A program made the position numbers and the translations under genes. Below the pieces are notes generated by a model, which had not been told where the DNA came from, ran no database searches, and worked only from the letters and a program-made list of their open reading frames with translations. DNA of 40,053 nt from contig JAFVCA010000035.1 of the NCBI GenBank assembly GCA_017479705.1, positions 1-40,053 on the forward strand, given 5' to 3'. The stretch's first letter is position 1. Each line of letters begins with the position of its first letter. This stretch comes from Bacteroidales bacterium. Its GTDB lineage: Bacteria > Bacteroidota > Bacteroidia > Bacteroidales > P3. Below are positions 8,020-15,925 of this stretch, one piece after another.

Positions 8020-8799
8020 TCAGATTTTGTTCGTTTTTATAGCATCCTTGTTTTCGACCTGGCTGTTGAGGAATTTGTGTTTCTCCATAAGCTTGATGAC
8101 CTTACGGTCGTGCGAGGCGTCGATGAGGGCCTGTGCATACAACGTGTTGTGCATGTCCGTGCCGAGGAACTCCACCCAGCCTTTCTCTATCATTTCAAAG
8201 GCTTTGTGTTTGGGACCCTCTCCATAGAAGCCTATCAGCGAGAGGATGTTTACTTGGAAGTAGACGCCCATGTCTTTCAGGTGCTGCAATTTGGAAGAGG
8301 CACCGCTGTAGTAGGGGTAGCGTTCGGGGTGGGCAAGTATGACTTCGTAGTTCTTCATCTGGAGGTCGAACATGACTTGGTCCAACCCTATGACTTGCTG
8401 ATGGAGGGAGAATTCTGTGAGGAGGTAGTTGCCACCCACCAGCAAGAACTGATTCTGCTGTATTCTGCCCGCAAAACCGCTGTCCACGCGGTACTCACCA
8501 GCCACGCCTCTGAGTTGGGGGATGCCTTGTGCGTTGAGGCTGGCGAGGTCCAACTTCAGGTTGTCATAGCGACGAAGGATATCGGGTTCCTCGTTTGGGA
8601 AACGAGGGTATTGATAGTGAGGTGTGCATATAATCCCCTCAAAACCGGCATCACGCATCACTTTCATGCAGGCCATGGACTCCTCATTGCTTTTCGACCC
8701 GTCGTCAACCCCCGGCAACAGGTGGCAATGAATGTCTATGCCGAGGGGCGCAAAGGTGGGGATTGCTGTCTTTGTTTTTGGTTTTAGGAAATCAAACAT
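8020..8799 (-). CDS. PHP-type protein tyrosine phosphatase (CpsB/YwqE family)
   Basis: The 259-residue protein has the polymerase-and-histidinol-phosphatase (PHP) fold. DIHCHLLPGVDDGS at residues 22-35 supplies the first metal ligands, TPHYQYPRF near 70 another histidine, ILAHPERYPYY near 155 a further ligand, and GTDMHN near 214 the last Asp-x-His. These manganese-dependent enzymes remove phosphate from tyrosine kinases that control capsule or exopolysaccharide length. No partner kinase or polysaccharide genes are in this window, so its target is unknown. It sits between murA (27 bp upstream) and purB (6 bp downstream). Confidence 0.88.
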   Translation of the reverse strand: MFDFLKPKTKTAIPTFAPLGIDIHCHLLPGVDDGSKSNEESMACMKVMRDAGFEGIICTPHYQYPRFPNEEPDILRRYDNLKLDLASLNAQGIPQLRGVAGEYRVDSGFAGRIQQNQFLLVGGNYLLTEFSLHQQVIGLDQVMFDLQMKNYEVILAHPERYPYYSGASSKLQHLKDMGVYFQVNILSLIGFYGEGPKHKAFEMIEKGWVEFLGTDMHNTLYAQALIDASHDRKVIKLMEKHKFLNSQVENKDAIKTNKI

Positions 8800-8826
8800 A
8801 ACATTCTATTATTAAAGAGACTATTT

Positions 8827-10152
8827 TTAATCTAACCGCTTTATGTCTGCTCCAAGCATGCGTAGGCGCTCATCGATGTGCTGGTAGCCGCGGTCTATTT
8901 GCTCGATGTTGTCAATGCGGCTCACGCCGTCGGCGGAGAGGGCGGCAATGAGCAGCGCCACTCCGGCACGGATGTCGGGCGACGACATGCGGACTCCACG
9001 GAGTTTGTGCTGCCGGTCAAGACCAATAACGGTGGCACGGTGAGGGTCGCAGAGGATGATCTGAGCACCCATGTCAATGAGTTTGTCAACAAAGAAGAGA
9101 CGGCTCTCGAACATCTTTTGATGGATGAGCACACTGCCGCGGGCTTGTGTAGCCACAACGAGGGCTATGCTTATAAGGTCGGGGGTGAAGCCTGGCCAGG
9201 GGGCATCGGCAATGGTCATGATAGAGCCATCCATAAAACGCTCTATCTCGTAGTGTTCCTGCTGGGGGACAAAAAGGTCGTCACCCCTTTGCCACACTTC
9301 AATGCCGAGTCTACGGAATACTTTGGGAATAAGGCCAAGGTGTTCCAGTCCAACATTGGGGATGGTGATGTCGCTCTGTGTCATTGCGGCCATGCCAATG
9401 AAGGAACCCACCTCAATCATATCCGGCAAAAGACGGTGATGGCATCCTACTAAACAATCTACGCCATGAATGGTAAGCAAATTGGAACCGACTCCCTCAA
9501 TCTTAGCGCCCATCTTGTTGAGCATGTGGCATAACTGGTAAACATAGGGCTCACAGGCGGCATTCATGATGGTTGTGGTGCCCTTAGCCATGACGGCGGC
9601 CATAATGATATTGGCTGTGCCTGTCACCGAAGCTTCGTCAAGTAGCATGTAGCACCCCTCCAGTGTTTTGGCCTCTACACGGTATCCCCCGCGTTTATAT
9701 GTAACGATGGCACCCAATTTCTCCATACCGAGGAAGTGGGTGTCAAGGCGACGGCGCCCTATCTTGTCGCCACCAGGCTGCGGCACCACGGCTTTGCCAT
9801 AGCGTGCCAACAATGGTCCCACCACCATGATGGAGCCGCGCAGCGTGGCGGCTTGCTGGGCAAATTCTTCACTCTCCAGCACGTCGAGATCCACCTCGTC
9901 GGCCTGAAACTCATAGCTGCGACCTTCTGTCAGTATTTCAGTGTCGTCGTTCAGCCGACGCACTTTCACTCTAAGCAGTTGCAGAAGACTGATGAGTTTG
10001 TTGACATCGCGTATGTCGGGGATATTGTCAATAACAACTTTGTCGCTGGTCAGCAATACGGCACATATCACCTGCAAGGCTTCATTTTTTGCACCTTGCG
10101 GATGAATCGTGCCATGAAGTTTATGGCCACCTACTATTTCGAATGATGACAT
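8827..10152 (-). CDS. murA: UDP-N-acetylglucosamine 1-carboxyvinyltransferase, Asp-type active site
   Basis: This enzyme transfers enolpyruvate from PEP to UDP-GlcNAc, the first committed step of peptidoglycan synthesis. The 441-residue length and opening GGHKLHGTIHPQGAKNEALQ (with the family Lys and Asn) fit MurA. The active-site loop reads PQPGGDKIGRRRLDTHF, so residue 129 is Asp where E. coli has Cys115. Asp in this place is known from Mycobacterium tuberculosis and makes the enzyme insensitive to fosfomycin. The remainder is intact, so this is a working enzyme variant and not a decayed gene. It follows DUF4290 with an 18-bp gap, a pairing I recall as common in Bacteroidota. Confidence 0.96.
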   Translation of the reverse strand: MSSFEIVGGHKLHGTIHPQGAKNEALQVICAVLLTSDKVVIDNIPDIRDVNKLISLLQLLRVKVRRLNDDTEILTEGRSYEFQADEVDLDVLESEEFAQQAATLRGSIMVVGPLLARYGKAVVPQPGGDKIGRRRLDTHFLGMEKLGAIVTYKRGGYRVEAKTLEGCYMLLDEASVTGTANIIMAAVMAKGTTTIMNAACEPYVYQLCHMLNKMGAKIEGVGSNLLTIHGVDCLVGCHHRLLPDMIEVGSFIGMAAMTQSDITIPNVGLEHLGLIPKVFRRLGIEVWQRGDDLFVPQQEHYEIERFMDGSIMTIADAPWPGFTPDLISIALVVATQARGSVLIHQKMFESRLFFVDKLIDMGAQIILCDPHRATVIGLDRQHKLRGVRMSSPDIRAGVALLIAALSADGVSRIDNIEQIDRGYQHIDERLRMLGADIKRLD

Positions 10153-10170
10153 AATTGACAGGGCAAGAGG

Positions 10171-10785
10171 TTATTTCTTCTTTTTCTTCTTTTTCTTGTG
10201 TGTACCGTTGGCGCGACGCTCTTCATCGGTTCCTTTCAAATATTCGCGGAAATCCTTGAATTGGAAATCTTCAGGCAGTTGAAGTTTCTGTTCGGAGAGG
10301 GCTTCCAGTTGCATCTTTATAACCTCGTCCTCCACGGTGTCGCTGTTCCACAGCAGATAGTCACGCTTCATAGCATGGGCCATCAGCCGGACCAGTTGGT
10401 CCCGCTCCTCCCCTTCCGGGTATTCGGCCACACGTCCAATCATGTTTTCCATGATGGCGCCATAATGGCGGTAATGGGCATTCTCTTGATGGTATTTTAG
10501 CGCATGGGGCTCAAATTCTACGGTATCCTCGCGGGTGATGTTGTAGGGGACATCTACATCCAGTTCCCAGTTGGCAAGAATCATCAGATGAACCCAAAAT
10601 TTTCGCTTATAGTCTTCGGCGTCCTTTGCATCGGGGCTGTTCTGAGCCATGATGTCAACTATAGCGGATGCCATCTGGTTGCGCTTGTCACGATCTTCTA
10701 CATTTTTGGTGTATTGAATCAGCTTATATATGTTACGCCCGTAGTCGTTTATTTTCAATTTAGTTCTTTGGGTGTTGTATTCCAT
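10171..10785 (-). CDS. DUF4290 family protein
   Basis: The 204-residue soluble protein opens with MEYNTQRTKLKINDYGRNIY and contains FWVHLMILANWELDVDVPYN, both characteristic of the Bacteroidota-specific DUF4290 family. It is rich in charged helices and ends in eight consecutive lysines encoded by an AAG/AAA run, which would make a strongly basic tail and is a possible slippage site. No signal peptide or catalytic motif is visible. It is the first gene of a unit with murA. Function is unknown; the position suggests a link to envelope growth, but that is only inference. Confidence 0.85.
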   Translation of the reverse strand: MEYNTQRTKLKINDYGRNIYKLIQYTKNVEDRDKRNQMASAIVDIMAQNSPDAKDAEDYKRKFWVHLMILANWELDVDVPYNITREDTVEFEPHALKYHQENAHYRHYGAIMENMIGRVAEYPEGEERDQLVRLMAHAMKRDYLLWNSDTVEDEVIKMQLEALSEQKLQLPEDFQFKDFREYLKGTDEERRANGTHKKKKKKKK

Positions 10786-10826
10786 TGCTCTTTTCTATTG
10801 TCTTTAAGGTATTGAAATTATGTGTA

Positions 10827-11522
10827 TCAGTATATTCCTCCCATGTAATAGGGGTTGAACGGCATGGCCATGCGGTAATAGTCCGTCGGGGAAGCAAACA
10901 TGCCCCAATGACCAAAGCCTCTATGCATCCATGTGTCGTGATACATGAAGGGCAGAGTGCCATAATGGTCACGCAACACTGTGAACGACAGTTGCAGAAA
11001 ACTCTCTTCATTAAAGCGGAATGCCGCTGCGGCGGAGATAGCCGTTGCCGACACGTTTAGCACATCGCCATTGGCGCAGCCGTACAGCGGTGCATAGCTG
11101 CCGCCTATATGATAAACCGAAGCCGCTAACCACACATTCTTCCCCGCGCGATAGATGGCTTCGACGTGTGCCGATGCAAGTCCTGTACCTCCGTTGCGTT
11201 TGTAGGGTGCCAGGTCTTTTTGTGGCTTGGATAGTGAGAACTGAGGGTTTAGCCCCATGTCTGAGGTAAGACGGAATCCTCCATTCACTGTCCATCTATT
11301 GTTGGGGCGATATGTCAAAGAAGGTGCCACGCTATTGAAGAGGCGGTTATCTCCGTTGGAGGAACCCAAAAAGCCCATGCCCACCTGTAGATGGGGTTCC
11401 CACTTGGGCAGTCTGACAGTGTCCTCATTCATCGAGGGGAGCAACACATATTGCCCATGGGCCGCAGCCACACGGAGCAACAGAACTGCTATAAATATAA
11501 CAAAATATCTCGTTTTTCTCAT
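10827..11522 (-). CDS. Putative small outer-membrane beta-barrel protein
   Basis: The 231-residue product starts with a clear signal peptide (YFVIFIAVLLLRVAAAHG, cleavage near residue 23). The rest alternates hydrophobic and polar residues with many aromatic strand ends, for example APSLTYRPNNRWTVNGGFRL, LASAHVEAIYRAGKNVWLAASVYH and AAAFRFNEESFLQLSFTV. That pattern suggests an 8-10 stranded outer-membrane barrel. I do not recognise a named family. It is flanked by small gaps (41 bp to DUF4290, 55 bp to the RluA gene) on the same strand. The localisation is likely; the function is unknown. Confidence 0.65.
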   Translation of the reverse strand: MRKTRYFVIFIAVLLLRVAAAHGQYVLLPSMNEDTVRLPKWEPHLQVGMGFLGSSNGDNRLFNSVAPSLTYRPNNRWTVNGGFRLTSDMGLNPQFSLSKPQKDLAPYKRNGGTGLASAHVEAIYRAGKNVWLAASVYHIGGSYAPLYGCANGDVLNVSATAISAAAAFRFNEESFLQLSFTVLRDHYGTLPFMYHDTWMHRGFGHWGMFASPTDYYRMAMPFNPYYMGGIY

Positions 11523-11577
11523 TAGCTCTTTATTTAAACTTAATAACTATAACGCACGCGAACTAATAATATTGTGT

Positions 11578-12456
11578 CTACAACTCCATTAATTTCAAAA
11601 ATGATGAGGGATAGGCGGTTTTAAACTCCATACGCTTGCCCGTAACGGGGTGGGTAAACCCTAAGCGGAAGGCATGCAGTGCCAACCTGCCTATTGGCGA
11701 GATGTCGTCTTTGTATCCATACATGGGGTCATGGACAACAGGGTGTTTTTCCTCTCGCAGATGCACTCTGATTTGATTGCGCCGACCTGTATCCAAGCGC
11801 AACTCCAACAGTGAGTAGCGACGACTCGTTTGGACCACTTTGTAATGGGTGACAGCCAGTTTCCCGCCATTGTCAGTTGGAGAAGAAAGTACACAATATT
11901 CTCCGTCTGTGAGCCACGAGCGTATAGTCCCTTCCTTGGGTTCCACATTGCCCCAAGCCACTGCCACATACGCTCTGTCGTACACAATTTTTTTCCAGTC
12001 GGCCTCGAACCGTTGCGACACCTGCTTCGATTTCGATACCACCATCAATCCTGATGTGTCCCGGTCCAGCCGGTGGACAATGTGAGCATTGCATTTCTGA
12101 TGGGTAAGGTACAGATACCTGTTCAACACCGTAATCACTGTATTGTCTGTACTTTTCTTGCTGTAGGACAACAATCCTTCATGTTTATTTATCACAAAGA
12201 GATGTTCATCTTCATAGACTATATCCAAGTCGCGTGGCTTAAATCGCTCCTTATATCCAGCCTTTTCAATGGTCACACTCATGCCAGGCTGCAGGGGGTA
12301 GTTGAATTGACTCACCCTTCTGCCGTCCACACACACATTGTGTGCAAGCAACTCTTTTATCTTCGTCCGACTGCTGTCAGGCATCTTTTGCACCAGAAAC
12401 TGGAGCAACTCACATGTGGCTTCAACCCTGTATTCTACTTGTTTCACGTGAAACAT
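11578..12456 (-). CDS. RluA-family rRNA/tRNA pseudouridine synthase
   Basis: The 292-residue enzyme has an N-terminal S4 RNA-binding domain (about residues 17-63, SSRTKIKELLAHNVCVDGRR) and an RluA catalytic domain whose motif HRLDRDTSGLMVVSK contains the catalytic Asp near residue 131. The C-terminal part has the usual RLDTGRRNQIRVHL and LHAFRLGF blocks. It converts a uridine in rRNA or tRNA to pseudouridine; which site cannot be told (RluC/RluD-like). The first codons, giving MFHVKQ, are formed by a perfect parS palindrome at 12440-12455, so the start region carries two functions. Two DnaA-box-like sequences lie just upstream. Confidence 0.9.
   Translation of the reverse strand: MFHVKQVEYRVEATCELLQFLVQKMPDSSRTKIKELLAHNVCVDGRRVSQFNYPLQPGMSVTIEKAGYKERFKPRDLDIVYEDEHLFVINKHEGLLSYSKKSTDNTVITVLNRYLYLTHQKCNAHIVHRLDRDTSGLMVVSKSKQVSQRFEADWKKIVYDRAYVAVAWGNVEPKEGTIRSWLTDGEYCVLSSPTDNGGKLAVTHYKVVQTSRRYSLLELRLDTGRRNQIRVHLREEKHPVVHDPMYGYKDDISPIGRLALHAFRLGFTHPVTGKRMEFKTAYPSSFLKLMEL
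12440..12455. other. parS chromosome-partition site (ParB binding)
   Basis: TGTTTCACGTGAAACA is a perfect 16-bp palindrome that fits the conserved bacterial parS consensus TGTTNCACGTGAAACA at all positions. parS sites load the ParB clamp and cluster near the replication origin. Here it overlaps codons 1-6 of the RluA gene. No parA or parB gene is in the window. Confidence 0.9.
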
Positions 12457-12466
12457 TTTTTAAAGG

Positions 12467-12496
12467 TTATCAACATTCCGTTATGGGTTATCAACA
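12467..12496 (+). promoter_or_regulatory. Pair of DnaA-box-like sites next to parS
   Basis: GGTTATCAACA occurs twice: the 9-mer TTATCAACA is at 12467-12475 and 12488-12496, same orientation, 21 bp (two helical turns) apart. TTATCAACA differs from the DnaA box TTATCCACA by one base. The pair lies 11 bp from parS and in the upstream region of the RluA gene, where it could also affect that promoter. Confidence 0.5.
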
Positions 12497-12553
12497 GGCT
12501 TTTGGGGGTTAAAAAACTGATGTTATGAATGGGCAATTAAGTATTATCATTCA

Positions 12554-13045
12554 TCAATATAGTTCCATGAATTCATACTGGTTCCCAATGCTTTTTATGA
12601 ACTTCAACATGTCGTCGCGACTTATCACCAAGGATGCTGTATTGTCATTAGGGTGGAAACTTACTTTCTCGGCTTCCAGCAATTGTTTGTCCACAAACAA
12701 AATCACCTCGTGGTTTACATCATTGACAAGGGTGAAGAGGGAAACCGACCCAGGTTTTACCCCCAAGTACTTCATCATGCGTTCTGGCGATGCAAAGGAG
12801 AGTTTTCCTTGATGTAACTGGTGCTCTATATCATGGATGTCCATATCGTGACGTGCGTCCATGATGACAAGGTAATGTTTATTCCCCTTATGGTTGCGGA
12901 AGAAAAGATTTTTGCACAACACTGTCCCCTCACCACGATAGTACTGCGAAGCAATTTCTATGGTAGGAGCTTCAGGGTGCTCATAGTAATCGAACCTTAT
13001 CCCCTGCTGATTCAGATAGTCGTATACCTGTTGCTGGCCTCTCAT
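12554..13045 (-). CDS. Prolyl-tRNA deacylase-like protein (YbaK/ProX family)
   Basis: The 163-residue protein belongs to the YbaK/EbsC/ProX domain group. It opens with VYDYLNQQGIRFDYYEHPEAPT, followed by GTVLCKNLFFRNHKGNKHYL with the conserved lysine, then a C-terminal GSVSLFTLVNDVNHEVILFVD block; the layout is that of stand-alone ProX, which hydrolyses Ala-tRNA(Pro) and protects translation fidelity. Specificity for Ala or Cys on tRNA-Pro is inferred from family likeness. Its ATG overlaps the nadA stop codon in an ATGA arrangement, indicating translational coupling with nadA. Confidence 0.85.
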   Translation of the reverse strand: MRGQQQVYDYLNQQGIRFDYYEHPEAPTIEIASQYYRGEGTVLCKNLFFRNHKGNKHYLVIMDARHDMDIHDIEHQLHQGKLSFASPERMMKYLGVKPGSVSLFTLVNDVNHEVILFVDKQLLEAEKVSFHPNDNTASLVISRDDMLKFIKSIGNQYEFMELY

Positions 13046-13989
13046 TTTATGATTCCTAATTGTTTTGAGAGGTCAAGCATGCGGATGATGGGGAGTTTCG
13101 CTTTCTCGATGGTGTCAGCATCCATAACGATTTCGGGCGTCTCGTCGCGCAAACAGGTGTAAAGCTTTTCGAGGGTGTTCTGCTTCATATAGCTGCAATC
13201 GGCACAGTTGCATCCTTCTTTTGCTGTAACGGTGATGAACTCTTTGTCGGGGTTGTTTTTCCGCATCTCGTAGAGTATGCCTGTTTCAGTGGCTACGATA
13301 AATTTCTTCTTTCCCGATTTCTCAATGTAGGTGAGCATGGCTTTGGTGCTTCCTATAAAGTCGGCCACCTTCAACAATGCCCCGTTGCATTCTGGGTGGG
13401 CTATCACTACGGCATCAGGATGCTCTAACTTCAACTTCATGACAGTTTCAGCCCGCATGGCATCGTGCACCATGCAGACGCCGTCCCACAGCAGCATGTG
13501 GCGGCCAGTGACGCTGTTGATGTAGCCGCCCAGGTTCTTGTCGGGCGCAAAGATGATTTTCTGGTCTTCGGGCAGTGAGCGAACCAGCTTCTCGGCATTG
13601 CCAGAGGTGCAGATGAGGTCGGACAGGGCTTTTATCTCGGCGGAGCAGTTGACGTAGGAGATTACCATGTGGTCGGGGTGCTGCGCCTTGAAGCGGGCGA
13701 AGTCCTCGCCCTTGCACGACTCGGCCAATGAGCAGGTGGCGGTGATGTCCGGCAGCAGTACTTTGCATGAGGGGTTGAGGATTTTGGCTGTTTCGGCCAT
13801 GAAGTGCACTCCGCAGAAGACGATGATGTCGTTATTGCATTGCTGCGCCATTTGTGCCAAGGCGAGACTGTCTCCGATGTAGTCGGAAAGGTCCTGGATT
13901 TCGTCGCGTTGGTAATAGTGTCCCAATATGACGGCATTTTTCTCTTTTTTCAAGCGGATAATCTCGCTTTTTAATTTTTCTGCTTCCAT
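13042..13989 (-). CDS. nadA: Quinolinate synthase
   Basis: This [4Fe-4S] enzyme condenses iminoaspartate with dihydroxyacetone phosphate to quinolinate in NAD synthesis. From the ATG at 13987-13989 the protein has 315 residues, the compact NadA type. The likely cluster ligands are Cys86 (ATCSLAESC), Cys172 (WDGVCMVHD) and Cys260 (AKEGCNCADC). ILGHYYQRDEIQDLSDYIGD near residue 21 and HPECNG near 198 are substrate-binding blocks. A longer frame to 14118 runs through the promoter, whose -7 and -33 elements lie at 14053-14082, so the shorter start is preferred. No nadB or nadC is adjacent. It is the first gene before the origin-like region and is transcribed away from it. Confidence 0.95.
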   Translation of the reverse strand: MEAEKLKSEIIRLKKEKNAVILGHYYQRDEIQDLSDYIGDSLALAQMAQQCNNDIIVFCGVHFMAETAKILNPSCKVLLPDITATCSLAESCKGEDFARFKAQHPDHMVISYVNCSAEIKALSDLICTSGNAEKLVRSLPEDQKIIFAPDKNLGGYINSVTGRHMLLWDGVCMVHDAMRAETVMKLKLEHPDAVVIAHPECNGALLKVADFIGSTKAMLTYIEKSGKKKFIVATETGILYEMRKNNPDKEFITVTAKEGCNCADCSYMKQNTLEKLYTCLRDETPEIVMDADTIEKAKLPIIRMLDLSKQLGIIK

Positions 13990-14052
13990 AACGGTTGTAT
14001 TTATATAATTATCAAACACTCCGACTGTTGTTACGGAGGTTTTTGGATTTTG

Positions 14053-14082
14053 CAAATATACGCTATTTTTTTTAATTCTCAA
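14053..14082 (-). promoter_or_regulatory. Bacteroidota-type promoter of nadA
   Basis: On the minus strand, TTG (14080-14082) is followed after 19 bp by TATATTTG (14053-14060), an exact TAnnTTTG -7 element. It lies about 64 bp before the chosen nadA ATG and would give a leader of roughly 55 nt. Confidence 0.75.
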
Positions 14083-14118
14083 CACTTTTCCTTCGTCAAA
14101 TTTCTCTCTTCTTTCCAC

Positions 14119-14583
14119 CAGGTGCTGAAGTCTCTTTTAGATTACTTATATTTCTTATGTTATAATCTATAATTTCTTTTATTATGGTTGTCAAAATTGT
14201 TGATAAGTGTTTTTCTTTTTTTTTCTTGCTCAACGTTTATCAACGCTTATCAACTTTCTATTTCACCACAGTTTTCTGTTTTTCAGTCTCGTTTCTCTTT
14301 GTCAACATCCTGTTGATAGCATTACAAACAGCCATTTGTTTATAAGCATCTTTGCAGTTACAGACCTGCTTTTTTGTTGAAAATAGCTGATAAAAATCAG
14401 GTTTTTCAACACTCCCGCAGTTGTTTTTTTTCTTTCAGATTTTATCGACAGGGTTGTCAGCATCTTGTCAACATTTCTTGTTGATATTTATTATCGTCCT
14501 GATTTTCTTGTGATCTGTCCCTGTGTTCAAAAAATTGTGCATAATTTAATCTTCTTTATTCTTAATAGTTTATGCAATTGTGG
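14119..14583. other. Candidate replication origin region (DnaA-box-rich, AT-rich, gene-free)
   Basis: No coding frame is supported here. The stretch is very AT-rich, with a possible unwinding element at about 14140-14190, and is filled with 9-mers close to the DnaA box TTATNCACA. Top-strand sites: TTATCAACG 14237, TTATCAACT 14247, TTGTCAACA 14299 and 14465, TTTTCAACA 14403, TTATCGACA 14442. Bottom-strand sites: TTATCAACA 14198-14206, CTATCAACA 14311, ATATCAACA 14479, TTTTCAACA 14375, and TTATGCACA 14536-14544, an exact consensus match. Many form inverted pairs: 14299/14311, 14375/14403 around a CTGAT-AAAA-ATCAG hairpin, and 14465/14479. It separates a minus-strand gene block from a mainly plus-strand block, and parS is 1.7 kb away. 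Origin function is inferred. Confidence 0.55.
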
Positions 14584-14591
14584 TATCTTTG
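14584..14591 (+). promoter_or_regulatory. -7 promoter element of rpiB
   Basis: TATCTTTG fits TAnnTTTG and lies 32 bp before the rpiB ATG. The -33 position has no clear TTTG, so strength is uncertain. Confidence 0.6.
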
Positions 14592-14623
14592 CACCGTCAA
14601 TAAAGTTATAAACACTCTTTGTT

Positions 14624-15067
14624 ATGAAAGAAATTATCCCTATAGCATGTGATCATGCAGGCTTCGAGTTGAAAGAGGCTGTGAAGAAACATCTGTCCGA
14701 CTTGGGTTTCGATGTGAAAGACTTTGGCACAAACAGCAATGACAGCGTCGATTACCCAGATTTTGCCCATCACGTCGGTCATGCAATAGACAGCGGTTTG
14801 TACAAACGTGGCATCGTCATCTGTGGCAGTGGCAACGGTGTGCAGATGACCGTCAACAAATATCCCAATGTGCGCTGTGCCTTGTGCTGGAATGTTGAGA
14901 TAGCCCATCTTGGTCGGCAACATAATGATTGCAACATCATCTCTCTCCCTGCCCGCTTCATTCCGCAGGAGTTGGCTTTGCAGATTGTCGACGAGTTTCT
15001 GAACACCCCCTTCGAAGGGGGCAGACACCAGCGCAGAGTGGAAAAAATCAGTCAGTTACTCAAATAA
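14624..15067 (+). CDS. rpiB: Ribose-5-phosphate isomerase B
   Basis: The enzyme interconverts ribulose 5-phosphate and ribose 5-phosphate in the pentose phosphate pathway. The 147-residue length fits RpiB. ACDHAGFELKEAVKKHL at residues 7-23 holds the phosphate-binding Asp-His, and IVICGSGNGVQMTVNK near 64-79 carries the catalytic Cys and the phosphate-binding glycine loop. VRCALCW and the RHQRRVEKI C-terminal helix complete the family pattern. It is the first plus-strand gene beyond the origin-like region and lies 15 bp before deoC, forming a pentose operon. Confidence 0.96.
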   Translation: MKEIIPIACDHAGFELKEAVKKHLSDLGFDVKDFGTNSNDSVDYPDFAHHVGHAIDSGLYKRGIVICGSGNGVQMTVNKYPNVRCALCWNVEIAHLGRQHNDCNIISLPARFIPQELALQIVDEFLNTPFEGGRHQRRVEKISQLLK

Positions 15068-15082
15068 CATACCCACAAGCCC

Positions 15083-15880
15083 ATGACGCCCGATACCCTC
15101 TCAGCCGAAACCTACAATAGTTTGCGGCAAGTATTCTCATGCATAGACAATACAACCCTCGAAGGCTCTGACACCCATAGCCGTGTCGAGCAGCTTTGCC
15201 GTCGTTCCATGGAACTTGTCGATGCCGACAGGGGCATCGGCCCTGTCGCTGCTGTGTGTGTCTATCCCGTTTTTGTTCACCAGGCCAAGACACTGCTCCA
15301 GGGCAGTGGCATCCGTGTTGCCTCCGTGGCGGCTGCTTTCCCGGCGGGGCAGTCTCCCCTATCTGTCAAGCTGGCCGAAGTCCGCTATGCCGTGGACCAA
15401 GGGGCTGATGAGATTGATATGGTCATCTCCCGTGGCTCTTTGATTGAAGGCGACTACAACAAGGTGTTCGACGAGATTGCAGCTATTCGCCAAGAGACTC
15501 AAGGCCTTACCCTCAAAGCCATACTCGAAACAGGCGAATTGCCTACAGCTGACTTTATTGCCAAAGCTTCACAGATTGCTATCGATGCGGGTGTCGATTT
15601 CATCAAAACCTCCACTGGCAAAATAGCCGTTTCCGCCACCCCCGAAGCAGCCGAAGTGATGTTAAATATAATAAAAAAACATCACGAAACCACGGGAAGA
15701 TGGGTCGGTTTTAAGGCTGCGGGAGGCATCTCAACCCCGGAGGAAGTCTTAAAATATTACAATCTCGCTCTCCAATTATTAGGTAAAGAACAAATTAATA
15801 ACCAATTTTTTAGAATTGGTGCAAGCCGTTTAACCGAACGGCTGTTTGCTTTTTTAACAGAGCAGAAGTTTGTAATATGA
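15083..15880 (+). CDS. deoC: Deoxyribose-phosphate aldolase
   Basis: The enzyme cleaves 2-deoxyribose 5-phosphate to acetaldehyde and glyceraldehyde 3-phosphate. The 265-residue class I aldolase has the Schiff-base lysine at about 175 (VDFIKTSTGK), the second active-site lysine near 211 (GFKAAGGIST) and the proton-relay Asp near 112 (GADEIDMVIS), equivalent to E. coli Lys167, Lys201 and Asp102. With rpiB 15 bp upstream it links deoxynucleoside breakdown to central metabolism. From about 15,780 the 3' end becomes more AT-rich than the rest of the gene, without losing the frame. Confidence 0.96.
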   Translation: MTPDTLSAETYNSLRQVFSCIDNTTLEGSDTHSRVEQLCRRSMELVDADRGIGPVAAVCVYPVFVHQAKTLLQGSGIRVASVAAAFPAGQSPLSVKLAEVRYAVDQGADEIDMVISRGSLIEGDYNKVFDEIAAIRQETQGLTLKAILETGELPTADFIAKASQIAIDAGVDFIKTSTGKIAVSATPEAAEVMLNIIKKHHETTGRWVGFKAAGGISTPEEVLKYYNLALQLLGKEQINNQFFRIGASRLTERLFAFLTEQKFVI

Positions 15881-15925
15881 ATTTTTTTTTGTTACTTTGC
15901 ATTTTTATTGATATACTTACAATAG

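Noticed and set aside
6679-8787. Long plus-strand open frame (about 700 codons)
   Set aside because: It is the antisense shadow of purB and the PHP phosphatase, both of which carry full family motifs on the minus strand.
10171-10200. Poly-lysine run at the end of the DUF4290 gene as a frameshift error
   Set aside because: The frame stays open and ends at a normal stop; basic tails occur in this type of protein.
13990-14118. N-terminal extension of nadA by 43 codons
   Set aside because: The extension spans a clear -7/-33 promoter, and the protein family starts at the later Met.
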